The notes beneath the pieces were generated by a model. It made no database searches. It saw only the letters and a list, made by a program, of their open reading frames with translations, and was not told the DNA's origin. Made by a program: the position numbers and the translations under genes. Below are positions 1-9,884 of a stretch of 64,000 nucleotides of DNA, in pieces. The stretch is from NCBI GenBank assembly GCA_027563935.2, contig CM050449.1, positions 47,714,507 through 47,778,506 of the forward strand, in the 5' to 3' direction. Position 1 is the first letter of the stretch; the number at the start of each line of letters is the position of its first letter. Origin of the DNA: Costus lasius. Its lineage: Eukaryota; Streptophyta; Magnoliopsida; Zingiberales; Costaceae.

Positions 1-2043
1 GCTCTTGTCAGGAAGGGATTTTCCTTTGAATGCAATATTTCAAAGTGTATTTTGTCTTTTGATAATATTGTTTATGCAACTGGTTCAATTAACAATGGGT
101 TATACATGTTGGACATGGAATGTTCTATACAGCAAATTGATATTAAGAAAGCCAAGTATGCTGATGACAGCACCTTGCTATGGCATAGTCGTTTAGGCCA
201 TATAAACGAGAAACGCATTAAGCGGTTGCATGATCATGGACTGCTGGGATCATTCTCCTACAAGGAGATTGATACATGCAAGGCTTGTTTAATGGGTAAA
301 ATGACGAAGTCACCTTTTCCTCACAAAGGTCAAAGGGCTTCAGGTTTACTTGACCTTATACACAGTGATGTGTGTGGGCCATTTAGTAAACATGCCAGAG
401 GTGGCTATCAGTACTTCATTACCTTTACTGATGATTTCAGTAGATATGGGTATGTCTTTTTAATGAGACATAAAAGTGAATCTTTTGACAAGTTCAAAGA
501 GTTCAAAAATGAAGTACAGAATCAGCTAGGCCGAAATATCAAGGCACTTCGCTCAGATCGAGGTGGTGAATACCTAAGTCATGCGTTTACTGACTATCTG
601 AAGGAGTGTGGGATTATCTCACAGCTCACTCCGCCAGGAACACCGCAATGGAATGGTGTGTCCGAGAGGAGAAATAGAACGTTACTTGATATGGTTCGTT
701 CTATGATGAGTCAGGCTACTCTTCCATACTCCTTTTGGGGTTTTGCGCTGGAAACAGCTGCAAAGGTACTAAACCGAGTGCCATCCAAGGCCGTTTCAAA
801 GACGCCATATGAGTTATGGTATGGGAAACAGCCGAGCTTGACATTTATCAGGATCTGGGGCTGCGAGGCTTATGTCAAAAAGCTCGCCTCTGGGAAACTA
901 GAGAGCAGATCTGACAAATGTATCTTTGTCGGTTACCCTAAGGAAACTAAGGGTTATTATTTCTACGATCCCAAAGAGAACAAGGTTTTTGTTGCTCGGA
1001 CGGCCATATTTCTTGAGAAGGAGTTTCTTCTGCAAGAGGCCAGTGGGAGAGAAATAAAGCTGGATGAGAATCCAGAGGAAGGACAAAGTAGTCAAGCACA
1101 GTTGGATGAGCCTGAGCCGGTAGAACAGGTTATTGAACAACCTGAGGCTCAGATATCACGGGAACCGCGAAGATCGGGAAGGATCCGTCGACAACCTGAG
1201 CGTTATGACGGAGTCTACATCATTCATGATGATGAACCCCTCACTTATGCGGATGCGGTCAGTGGACCGGAGTCAGCGAGATGGCTTGAAGCTATGCGCG
1301 CCGAGATGGACTCCATGTCAGATAACCAAGTTTGGGATTTGGTTGATCCGCCTCCGGGAGTTATCCCTATAGGCTGTAAATGGATCTTCAAGAAGAAGAT
1401 TGACATGGATGGTAACGTAGTTACCTATAAAGGCAGGCTAGTTGCGAAAGGTTTCAAACAAATCTATGGGATAGATTATGATGAAACTTTCTCACCTGTA
1501 GCCATGTTTAAGTCTATTCGGATTCTTTTCGCGATAGCTGCATATTATGATTATGAGATCTGGCAGATGGATGTGAAAACAGCTTTCCTGAATGGAAATC
1601 TGGATGAGGATGTGTACATGACACAACCAGAAGGTTTCACTAATCCAGCAGATCGTCATAAGATATGCAAGTTAAAGAAGTCCATTTATGGACTTAAGCA
1701 AGCATCAAGAAGCTGGAATATTCGTTTTGATGAATCAGTTACTGAATTTGGTTTCATCAAGAACGAGGATGACCCGTGTGTATATAAGAGGTTTAGTGGG
1801 AGCGTGATTACTTTTCTAGTCCTCTACGTCGATGACATCTTGATCATTGGAAATGACATTCCTGAAATGCATGCTGTTAAGGCATGGCTGAGGAAATGTT
1901 TCCAGATGAAAGATTTAGGAGAAGCAGCCTATGTGTTAGGTGTGAAGATCTACAGGGATAGATCTAAGAGGCTTCTCGGGCTGTGCCAGAGTACTTACAT
2001 CGATAAGGTCCTGGAGAGATTTCATTTAGAGAATTCTAAATGA
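1..2043 (+). CDS. gag-pol: D polyprotein fragment: pre-integrase, integrase, RT (5' end missing)
   Basis: The frame is open from base 1 (ALVRKGFSFEC...) to a TGA at 2041-2043. In order it holds the GAG-pre-integrase zinc region (H-x4-H, then CKAC), the integrase core with first Asp in HSDVCGP, second Asp in LRSDRGGEY and Glu in GVSERRNRT, an acidic linker (LDENPEEGQ, then RRSGRIRRQPER), and the RT with QMDVKTAFLNG and the YVDD box (LYVDDILIIGND). These enzymes copy element RNA into DNA and insert it. The terminal TGA replaces the CGA present at the same codon in element C, a CpG-type C-to-T change. A start is not defined here because gag lies off the left edge. Confidence 0.93.
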   Translation, partial: ALVRKGFSFECNISKCILSFDNIVYATGSINNGLYMLDMECSIQQIDIKKAKYADDSTLLWHSRLGHINEKRIKRLHDHGLLGSFSYKEIDTCKACLMGKMTKSPFPHKGQRASGLLDLIHSDVCGPFSKHARGGYQYFITFTDDFSRYGYVFLMRHKSESFDKFKEFKNEVQNQLGRNIKALRSDRGGEYLSHAFTDYLKECGIISQLTPPGTPQWNGVSERRNRTLLDMVRSMMSQATLPYSFWGFALETAAKVLNRVPSKAVSKTPYELWYGKQPSLTFIRIWGCEAYVKKLASGKLESRSDKCIFVGYPKETKGYYFYDPKENKVFVARTAIFLEKEFLLQEASGREIKLDENPEEGQSSQAQLDEPEPVEQVIEQPEAQISREPRRSGRIRRQPERYDGVYIIHDDEPLTYADAVSGPESARWLEAMRAEMDSMSDNQVWDLVDPPPGVIPIGCKWIFKKKIDMDGNVVTYKGRLVAKGFKQIYGIDYDETFSPVAMFKSIRILFAIAAYYDYEIWQMDVKTAFLNGNLDEDVYMTQPEGFTNPADRHKICKLKKSIYGLKQASRSWNIRFDESVTEFGFIKNEDDPCVYKRFSGSVITFLVLYVDDILIIGNDIPEMHAVKAWLRKCFQMKDLGEAAYVLGVKIYRDRSKRLLGLCQSTYIDKVLERFHLENSK

Positions 2044-2808
2044 GGATATCTTCCAGTCAGACATGGTCTGAATCTTTCAAAGAGTCAGTGTCCATAAACA
2101 CAGACTGAGAAAGATGAAATGGACAATACGCCTTATGCTTCGGCTATTGGGTCCATTATGTATGCGATGTTGTGTACTCGCCCAGACGTCGCTTACGGGT
2201 TAAGCGTAACCAGTCGTTTCCAAAGTAATCCAGGTGTGGCGCACTGGATTGCAGTCAAGAACATTTTAAAATATCTGCGGAGGACCAAAGATATGTTCTT
2301 GATATATGGTGGTTAGGAAGAACTCAGTATTGAAGGATATACTGACGCTTCGTTCCAGTCTGACCAGGATGATTTCCGATCGCAATCAGGCTATGTTTTT
2401 AGCTTGAATGGAGGTGCAGTGGTGTGGAAGAGTTTCAAACAGTTAACTGTTGCTGATTCCACAACAGAAGCCGAGTATGTTGCAGCCTCGGAAGCATCCA
2501 AGGAGGCAGTATGGATTCGTAAGTTCGTGAGAGAACTTGGTGTTGTTCCTTCGAGTGCTGATCCTTTGGTTATCTTCTGTGATAACACTGGAGCAATCGC
2601 ACAAGCAAAGGAACCACGGTCGCACCAGAAGTCCAAGCACATACAGAGACGGTTTCATTTGATCAGGGAGATCATAGATCGTGGCGAGATCAAAATCTGC
2701 AAGGTTCATACAGATGACAATCTAGCAGACCCGCTTACTAAGCCTCTGGCGCAGCAGAAGCATGAGAAGCACTGTAATAATATGGGTTTGAGATTTCTCA
2801 ACCATTAG
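2044..2808 (+). pseudogene. D polyprotein tail: end of RT and RNase H, broken
   Basis: This continues the same frame after the TGA at 2041. It carries TAA at 2095-2097 (CAA in the other copies) and TAG at 2314-2316 (CAG in B and F, the same TAG in C). Between and after these the frame is open. The RNase H part has GYTDASFQ, STTEAEYVAASEA and FCDNTGAIAQAKEPRSHQKS, and ends MGLRFLNH before a stop at 2806-2808, ten bases ahead of the polypurine tract. RNase H would degrade the RNA of RNA-DNA hybrids during replication. Because translation would stop at 2043, this part cannot be made from D. Confidence 0.92.
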
Positions 2809-2817
2809 GTTAAGTGC

Positions 2818-2828
2818 AAGTGGGAGAT
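2818..2828 (+). other. Polypurine tract of D
   Basis: AAGTGGGAGATT-type purine run directly before the LTR start at 2829. The same run sits in the same place in A, B, C and F. It primes plus-strand synthesis in LTR retrotransposons. Confidence 0.8.
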
Positions 2829-4516
2829 TGTTGGGGTATGCCCTTAAGGCTAATGTTTGAGGCCTGTGGGAATGTATCTGTATCATGTAATAAACTGTTA
2901 TGTTTATAAAGGCATGGTTATTATTCAGTTGTTTACATTGTCTGCTCCAATATATGTTCTTCTGAATAATGTCTCAAAGCTGTTCAGCTGGGCTGACATG
3001 CTGATATGTCCTTAGTCGAGATATCTTGGTGAACATGAGACAGCCTTGATATGATTGAGACTAATATGTGTTCTAATCTTATAGGATGCTTCGAGCATGG
3101 AATAAGATGTAGACTCATGGGTACATTGGATGTACTGGACAGACCCTACTAGGTTATTCAATTGTTTGTCACAATGTGAATAATCCTTGAGTGCAACAAG
3201 TGGCACATTTCCTTTGACTTGAGATCACTTGTGTTTTCTAAATGATGATTGTCATTGTTTTGAGGTAGTTCAATATCATTTGAAACATAATGATTATAGA
3301 CTATCTTGGATGGTGAGCTTGAGTCAGGTTAGGGCACTAGTGATAGACATAGGATTGCCGTCTCCTTGTTTAAGGAGTGTGATGTTCAAAAGGGGCCCCC
3401 TGGATGAGATGATTGAGAAAAGAGTATGGCCATACCCAGGTGACAGTGTTCATCTGTTCTAATCATGCTCGTCATATTGGAGTTACAAGCTTGACACGCT
3501 TGTCCAATAAGAACATCCAGTGGCAAAGGACATATGTATGCCTAGTGAAGTTGATTCACACTTGTGCTGTTTTTGGGTGTAGTCTTGGAAGACTCTTTTC
3601 TTTATATCGGGAGACAGTGATGTGTTGCTAGATACCCCTCACTGATCGTGATGACGTGAGTTATCGTTACCGACATTTAAAGGAAACCCTTAGGGTCGCA
3701 CAATTTGATGATATGGCTTACTTACGTCAGATCGTGTGGACTGAATTGTTTGGGTTCAGTTTAAAGGGATTTAATCTCTGATTGTAAGTGAGATCTGGTC
3801 TGATCATGTTTGATTGATTAGGGCTTGAGATCGGTAAGCTTCGATCGAGAGAATGGATGCTAGATCGGTCAGATCAGGAGCATTAAGAGATCAACGGTCA
3901 GATCAAAAGCCTTATGGTTTAATTATGATTTGGGCTAGTTGCTTGGCTTGATTGGTTCTTAAATTGAACCAAAAATGAACCGGCTCACTAAATGAGCGCA
4001 TGGTTCAAGGGGAGAGGAGTTGACGACATGTTCACTTGGTGTGAACGTTGGGGCGATGAGTGGTTACTATTTTTAGTAACCATGATCTCCACTTGGAGAG
4101 GTCTCTCGTCCAAATAGAGTATGCTCTATTTTCGCCACAAGTTTTTTTCCTCTCGCCCATATTCCTCTCGACACCTTGTGTGAGTGCGGCGACACTTGAA
4201 GGATAGAGGAGGATTCGGCCAAGAGAGATTGACACCTCATCTTTCCCTTTCACTCGACAAGGACCTCTTGGAACCTTGCTAGCACAAGGAGCACCAAGGG
4301 AGATAGCGTCATCATCCTGTGTGTGACGACAAGGAGAAGATCTCATTTGATCTTTGCTTCCAACGCGCCATCTTGAAATGGCCATGGTATGAATTCTTTT
4401 TCATATTTTAAAGTTGATCATAATACATGCTATGCGATCTTAGAAACCCTCTTCCGCTGTTTTAAATCCCTTACTTGCGCCTATTAGGGTTTCCTTCCCT
4501 CTTTAGGGGACTTTCA
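2829..4516 (+). repeat. 3' LTR of element D (family II, 1,688 bp)
   Basis: Starts TGTTGGGGTATG right after the polypurine tract and ends GGGGACTTTCA. The start matches the LTRs of C and F; the last 150 bp match F best (AGAAACCCTC, CCGCTG, GCGCCTATTAGGG). It contains the palindrome GTATGGCCATAC at 3424-3435, a TTGTCCAAT motif near 3502, and the block CCCCTCACTGATCGTGATGA near 3635 that is shared with family I LTRs. No paired 5' LTR is in the window, so its age cannot be estimated. Confidence 0.9.
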
Positions 4517-5869
4517 AATACTGGCAAAAACATGATGTAAATGCAATGCATCAAGATGCACCAAGGAGAAGATGGAGGGAGATGATGCCGCCAAGCTCAA
4601 GTCCTTGTTGCGCCAAGAGGAGAAGAGGAAGATGACTTGCGGCTAGGAAGAGGAAGAGATACGCCAATAGAAGACCTTGCTCTTGCCTTTGCTTGCTCTT
4701 GCATATTATGATGTCTAAGGAGCAAGGGGGCTGCAAGACAAGTATATGGGCGCAATTACATTAGGAGATGTGGCTAGGGTTAAGGGATATTGCAATTAGG
4801 GTTTGATGTAAGGAAAGACTCCAAGCCTTTGCCATAAACATCTTCCCATCAACCATATGCGCTTGCCACTTACCAAATTAGTCCTACAAGCCATATGCGG
4901 CCCAAGCCTTTCTTTAGAGGCAAGGTTTCCATCCAAAGATGAAGGGGGAGGTACCAATTGCTTCCTAATAAAGCACCTTGCGCCAACTCCTCCCCATTAT
5001 GCCTTTAGGTGCCAATGGGGTGAGTTTTATCCCCATTATACCCTTATGCCCTCTTATCTCTTCATGACAACTCATTATTGAGCCTCATTGGGTAATGAGC
5101 TAGCACAAACTTCATTACAAAGCTTGATTAAGCCATTGGATCCAATCCAATACAATCCTAACTCAAATGTGACCAATTATGGTCAATTTCGGGTCAACCA
5201 ACCACAAATGAAGTTTTGCTTCAATAAGTCTATTTCATCTCATCAGGCCCATTGGCGCTAATGAAATCTCCCAAATAGGTCAGAGTTATCCAATAACTCA
5301 ATCATAAGGCTTCCTGATCAACACGATAACTCGATTATCAAGGTGTGTGACCATGTAGGTTACTTTGACGTTCGCAGTGATGAACAAAGGTCATTATAAG
5401 CACTGAGTGGCACGTAGCAGTGCATCACTACTACCCAAGTCATCGGAATGGATATCGACATCGACATCCCCATCATCGCAACAAGGTATTGATGCATTAC
5501 ATCCCCATATCGATATCAGTCTTTGATATACTGATATCCGATTGGACAAGTGTGTCACCACTTGTTTTCACCCAATCTCATGGTCATGACTAAATCAGGT
5601 TCTCACCTAGGTATGGCCATACACTTTCAGTCATAGAACCATAGGGGGGACCGTGGATATCAAGCTTCCCTCAGGAAGGGGCAAATCCTCTGTCCGTACT
5701 TTGACCTTCTCATATGGGTCATTACATGCTCAATGACAATCGTTATGAGACCTCCTAACTACGGCGAGGTGTTAGGTTGTATCAAAGCATGTCCCTAACC
5801 ATATAGAAGAGACAATGATCCCAAGTCAAGGGATCAATACATCTCTTATCACTTGTGAGGATAACTCAT
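4517..5869 (-). repeat. LTR Z, left piece (old family I LTR, reverse strand)
   Basis: Reverse-strand relative of the family I LTR. GCCCATTGGCGCTAATGAAA near 5250, the first half of the LTR palindrome block near 5607, and the GCGCCAAG-rich stretch near 4560-4680 all align with the reverse-strand LTR of H (60432-62524). It is cut on the left by D and on the right by A (TSD CTCAT 5865-5869), and resumes at 33224. It is clearly more diverged than A, E and H. No internal region adjoins it, so it is a solo LTR or one end of a broken element. Confidence 0.8.
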
Positions 5870-6442
5870 TGTTGGTGTATATGCCCTAGGACCTAGTTTT
5901 GGTCCATCTTTGTACTACTTGACTCTGATATTAATATATATCTTTCTGGCATTGTCGTTATCATTGTTTGTCTACACCTGCGATTGTGTACTTACATGAT
6001 AATGTCCCTGGAGACAGATTGGATCTGTGCTCGAACTATAGTCCCCAGTCGATGTACCTGAGTGGATATGGGACAACTCTGGTACTTGAGAGACTGGTAT
6101 GTGGGCTGGTTAGGCACGTGGTGCTAACGCAGACACATGGGTATATCATTGGAGGATATACTGGATAGACCCGCTGTGAGGCTATGACTTGGTGTCATAA
6201 GTTATCCTCACAAGTGACAGGAGATGCATTGATCCTTTGACTTGAGGTCATTGACCATTCTATATGGTTAGGGACTTGCTTTGATACAACCTAACACCTT
6301 GCCGTAGTTGGGAGGTCATAACGGTTGTCATTGAGCATGTCACGACCCATATGAGAAGGTCAATGGACAGACATAGGATTTGCCCCTTCCTTTGGGAAGT
6401 ATGATATCCATGGAGCTCCCTTATGGTTCTATGACTGAGAGT

Positions 6443-6454
6443 GTATGGCCATAC
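6443..6454. promoter_or_regulatory. Palindrome GTATGGCCATAC in the LTR of A
   Basis: Perfect 12-bp palindrome followed by CCAGGT. It is present in every LTR of both copia families here, for example 3424-3435 (D), 37662-37673 (E), 40746-40757 (F) and 61940-61951 (H). In family I it lies about 970 bp upstream of the TATA box, so in U3, which suggests a DNA-level cis element. The binding factor is unknown. Confidence 0.5.
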
Positions 6455-7420
6455 CCAGGTAAGAACCTGTTCTAGTCATAGCCATGTGATTGGATGAAAA
6501 CAAGTGGTGACACACTTGTCCAATCGGATATCAGTTCGGCAAAGAGACTGTAATGCATCTGTACATAGTTACGATGATGGGGATGTCGATGTCGATATCC
6601 ATTCCAATAACCTGGGTAGCAGCGATGCACTGCTAGATGCCACTCACTGCTTGTGATGACCTTTGGTCAGCACTGCCAGCGTTAGAGGAACCTACAGGGT
6701 CGCACACCTTGATACTCGAGTTTTCATATTGATCGGGTAGCCTTTAGATCGAGTTATTGGATAACTCTGATCTATTTGGGAGATTTCATCAGCGCCAATG
6801 GGCCTGATGAGATGGAAGAAACTTATTGGGGCCAACTTCCATTTTTGGCATATTGATCAAATTAACCATGGTTAGCCTCATTTAGCCATGGGTTAAATTG
6901 GATTGGATCCAATAGCTTGGTTAACATGCATAATGGACTTTGGGCTTGCTAATAAGTTGTATTGAAGGGCTATGAGGCTTGAAGGGTATAATGGGGATGA
7001 ATTAATGGGATAGGCCCATATGGGATTCTAGTTGGACTAGAATTGGCGCCTATGCCTTGTTTGGTATCTCCTAGGTGATTAAATCAAATTGGATTTGATT
7101 AAATCACACAAGATAATTGATTGGATTGTGTTTGACAATTGTGGGCTGATTATTAACATAATTAGAATCCTAATTGGATTAGGACTTGCGCCCAAGCCAC
7201 ATTAGGTAATCCATCATATTGCCTTGACTAGGTCTAGGCGCATGGATGGGATTAATGCCTCATATGGCATGATATGGGCGCATATGGCTGATGCTTGCTT
7301 TGGCAAGTCTTAGGCGCATATGGGAGTGGAGATTTAATCAATATACTTGATTGGATAATCTCCTAGAATCATGCCCTAATTGTCAACACTTGCCATTCTC
7401 CCCTAACCGCCTCTTGCTCC

Positions 7421-7428
7421 TATAAATA
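7421..7428 (+). promoter_or_regulatory. TATA box of the A 5' LTR
   Basis: TATAAATA in a C-rich setting. The equivalent is TATAAATA at 32706-32713 in the 3' LTR, TATATATA at 38556-38563 in E, and on the minus strand at 60944-60951 in H. Transcription would start some 30 bp downstream, marking the U3/R boundary near 7455. Position and conservation support it; the start site is inferred. Confidence 0.65.
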
Positions 7429-7940
7429 AGCCCTTACCGCCCCCTCTCTTCATGATGCTAATTCCTTGGAGGCGCGAAGCATTAGAGGGCGACGGCTTGG
7501 AGAGATTAGAGCTCTTCTTCTTCCATCAAGGGCGCAAGCATGCTTCTTCTCTTCCTTTCCTTGGCGCAAAGGAACAAGAAGGCTTGCGGCGTTGTCTTCT
7601 CCTTCCATCTCCTTGGCGCATCACATCTTGGTGGTGGCGCAAGTTGCTTGGAGGATTCTCCTAAGGCATGGATCTTCTTCCCGAGGCTAGCACCGGGCGA
7701 GGAAGAAGAAAACTTGAGGAATCCGTGTGTGCGAGACTGCAGAGGGCGAATACTTGGGTGCCTTCATCGACATCGGCTTCCAATTGCTTAAAGGTACTTA
7801 CTATCACATCGTGTCGACCCCCCTCGCAAGAGATCTTCACTGGGTTTTTGGGACTAGCCTGTTTCAGGGACATTCTTCCGCTGCATAAAATGTATCCATG
7901 GCTCTGAAAATTATAAAATGTCCCTGGGGTTTCCCAACAG

Positions 7941-7951
7941 TGGTATCAGAG
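7941..7951 (+). other. Primer-binding site of A (initiator tRNA-Met)
   Basis: TGGTATCAGAG one base after the 5' LTR. It is complementary to the 3' end of plant initiator tRNA-Met, which primes minus-strand synthesis. The twelfth base is G rather than the C seen in family II. Confidence 0.88.
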
Positions 7952-9647
7952 GTACTTGCGAGCCTCGAACGATGTTCTTTCATGCTTTTCATGCTCACAT
8001 GCCATATCTACATTTTCGCATATTGCATAGATGTTGGCGCATGATTTTTCTTTAAGTAGAAAAATTGTAGGTCTCTTGTTTCTTACTTCTAATTAACTTC
8101 TTGTGGTTCTTTGGTCTCTTCATGTGATGGGATAGACCCATATGTGGAAGAGAAAATTTCTCCTCTCATAATAGGATAGACCTATCTTGAGAGATTTGTT
8201 GGAATAGGGCATGGACTGGGTGATTGCCCATATCCTAGCAAGTTAGGGATTGCAAGGAGGGCAACCGGTATGCCTCTTGTAGACTCCTGAGAGAAACTTA
8301 GAATCAAAGATTTGTGATATGAAGGGAAGGAAGAGAGACATGTTTTATGAAAAAGTAAAATTTCAGATTTTATGTTTTTCATTGAGCATGTAGAATTGCA
8401 TGAGTAAGTACTTGATTGTGCATGATGTTGTGGTCATATGTCAAGCCCCTTAGCATGCCTGTGATGTATCCTTGTGAGGCCTGCATGCCGCTTTTCTTTT
8501 TGCTTTTAACTAAGAAGAAGATTAGGGTGGCGCATCTACTTGGAGAAAGGTGCATGCTTGCTTGGTTGCGCATCCTTGCATGATGGCGCAACAAGCTTCA
8601 AAGGTGGCACATCCTTGCATGGGGGCGCAAGTTAGGGTTTGGCCGAGCCTTGTGCTTGTGTGCTATCCCTCTTGTGGCTTGCTAGATGGCGCACCTTCCT
8701 TGGAGGAAGACCATGGCATTGGCCAAACCTTGTGGGTGTACCCCTAGGGTTTGAGAGCTAAACCATGGGAGAATGACCTTGGAGCCAACCTTGAAGATAG
8801 AGCTAGAGGTCGGCTAGGCTAGGTCTAATCTTGGGGCTTGAATCCTAGGTCAAGAGTTGAACCCTTTTTTTGGCATGGATTGGTTCAATGTCTTGAATGG
8901 GCTATGATCACATCATCCTTTTATTGCTTTCTTTACAAAAGCTAAAGCATGCCTGTGATGTTTTATCGTTATGTTATCACCATAGGATTGCATGCCTGTA
9001 ATGATAGACATAAGATAAAACTGAGATGATGGGACCTTAAACAAAAACCCTCAATTAAAATATCAAGTCTAGTAGCCTTCTAACGCGTAGCCCTCACTAA
9101 GCTATCGATCAGTGGAGTTGTGAACTGTTTCCCACCCTCGTGGGACACACCCACTTATCTTTAGAAAGTGCGTGGTGGCAATGGTTTCACCAGTCCAGTT
9201 TTAACCTGGGCGTGCCTTCGCAAGGAAACTCGTTGGCCCTGGGCATAACGGTTAGGGATGGACTTGACTAGAAGCTCACATGTGCTGGGCACGTGGTGAA
9301 AGTCTAGAGGCATCGTTGAGAGGTAAGGGTTTCATATTGTATCCAGCCCTCGCTGGACATGAAATGCCTGGACTGTCTCAATAAGGGGAATTGCTTGGAG
9401 CAATCGGACGGCGCGCCCACCTTAGGAAACATGGGTCACTTTGTGCATCTCATCCCACCCTCGTGGGACGCGAAGCCCTATGTGGAATGAGGATCTCATC
9501 TCACTAAGAAATCTTGGATTTCTCGATTGACTTTGTGGGTTGTCAATTCGATTAAAAATAGTGGGAGCCATGGTCATTTAAAAGGCAAGTCCAGTTTAAA
9601 TGACTCAAAGTAGTACTAATATGCTGTTTCTTGGTTGTTGTAGAACA
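7952..9647 (+). other. Untranslated leader of element A
   Basis: About 1.7 kb between primer-binding site and gag ATG, with no substantial ORF. It contains three copies of GCATGCCTGTGATG or a close variant (8453-8466, 8947-8960, 8990-9003), several GGCGCA words between 8520 and 8700, and three 16-nt hairpins at 9130-9468. The matching leader of E (39166-39662 plus 58999-60159) keeps these. A long leader of this kind would carry packaging, dimerisation or translation signals; which part does what is unknown. Confidence 0.75.
9130..9468 (+). repeat. Three CCTC-loop hairpins in the leader of A
   Basis: TCCCAC-cctc-GTGGGA at 9130-9145, TCCAGC-cctc-GCTGGA at 9342-9357, and TCCCAC-cctc-GTGGGA at 9453-9468. 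All have a 6-bp stem and the same 4-nt loop. The middle one differs at two stem positions with both partners changed (C-G to A-T, A-T to G-C). The same three are in E at 59642-59657, 59854-59869 and 59965-59980. Confidence 0.7.
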
Positions 9648-9884
9648 ATGGCTATGAACAATAGCAGTTGGTCACTGCGATCTACCCTGGATAAGTTGGT
9701 TGGATCCAACTTACTGGATTGGTATATGAACTTGAGAATCGTGCTCAAGCTCGAGAGGAAGCTTTATGTTCTTGAGCGTCTTATTCCTGAGCCACTTCCA
9801 TGCTCGGCCTCAGCAGCTGAGAGGGATGCTTATGATAAGCATCAGGTTGATACTTTGGAGGTTGCTAACCAACATGTCACTTGA
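9648..9884 (+). pseudogene. A gag remnant (N-terminal part only)
   Basis: ATG at 9648 begins MAMNNSSWSLRS and runs 78 codons to TGA at 9882-9884. It aligns with the N-terminal gag domain of C: LVGSNLLDWYMNLRIVLKLE against the FGGPNFSDWFGHLKI region, and ERKLYVLE in both. Gag would form the virus-like particle. The stop removes the rest of gag, and E has the same stop in the same context (60394-60396), so the truncation predates both insertions. The product could not assemble as a normal gag. Confidence 0.8.

Larger units (their letters stand above)
1..4516 (+). mobile_element. Element D: Ty1/copia (family II), 5' part outside the window
   Basis: The window opens inside the protease/pre-integrase part of a copia polyprotein. 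It continues through integrase, RT and RNase H, then a polypurine tract and a 1,688-bp 3' LTR ending TTCA at 4516. The LTR start (TGTTGGGGTATGCCC) and coding region match C, and the LTR end most resembles F. The five bases after the LTR (AATAC, 4517-4521) would be the right target duplication; the left copy is off the window. D sits in an older family I LTR (Z), because the sequence from 4517 on is Z. Three nonsense codons make D defective. Confidence 0.93.
5870..7939 (+). repeat. 5' LTR of element A (2,070 bp)
   Basis: Starts TGTTGGTGTATATGCC and ends GGGTTTCCCAACA, giving short terminal inverted repeats TGTTG/CAACA, followed one base later by the primer-binding site. Compared with the 3' LTR it lacks 22 bp near 6951 between two GGGCTT repeats. 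That segment is present in H, so the loss occurred here. The LTR has a TATA box at 7421-7428 and, downstream, several GGCGCA repeats. Confidence 0.93.

Noticed and set aside
5968..6168. 66-codon ORF (MSTPAIVYLHDNVPGD) in family I LTRs
   Set aside because: It lies in U3 upstream of the TATA box, so would not be in the element transcript; no recognisable domain.
7452..7907. Overlapping short ORFs of 70-83 codons after the TATA box of A
   Set aside because: Low-complexity GCGC/CTT-rich sequence open in several frames at once; better seen as untranslated R/U5.
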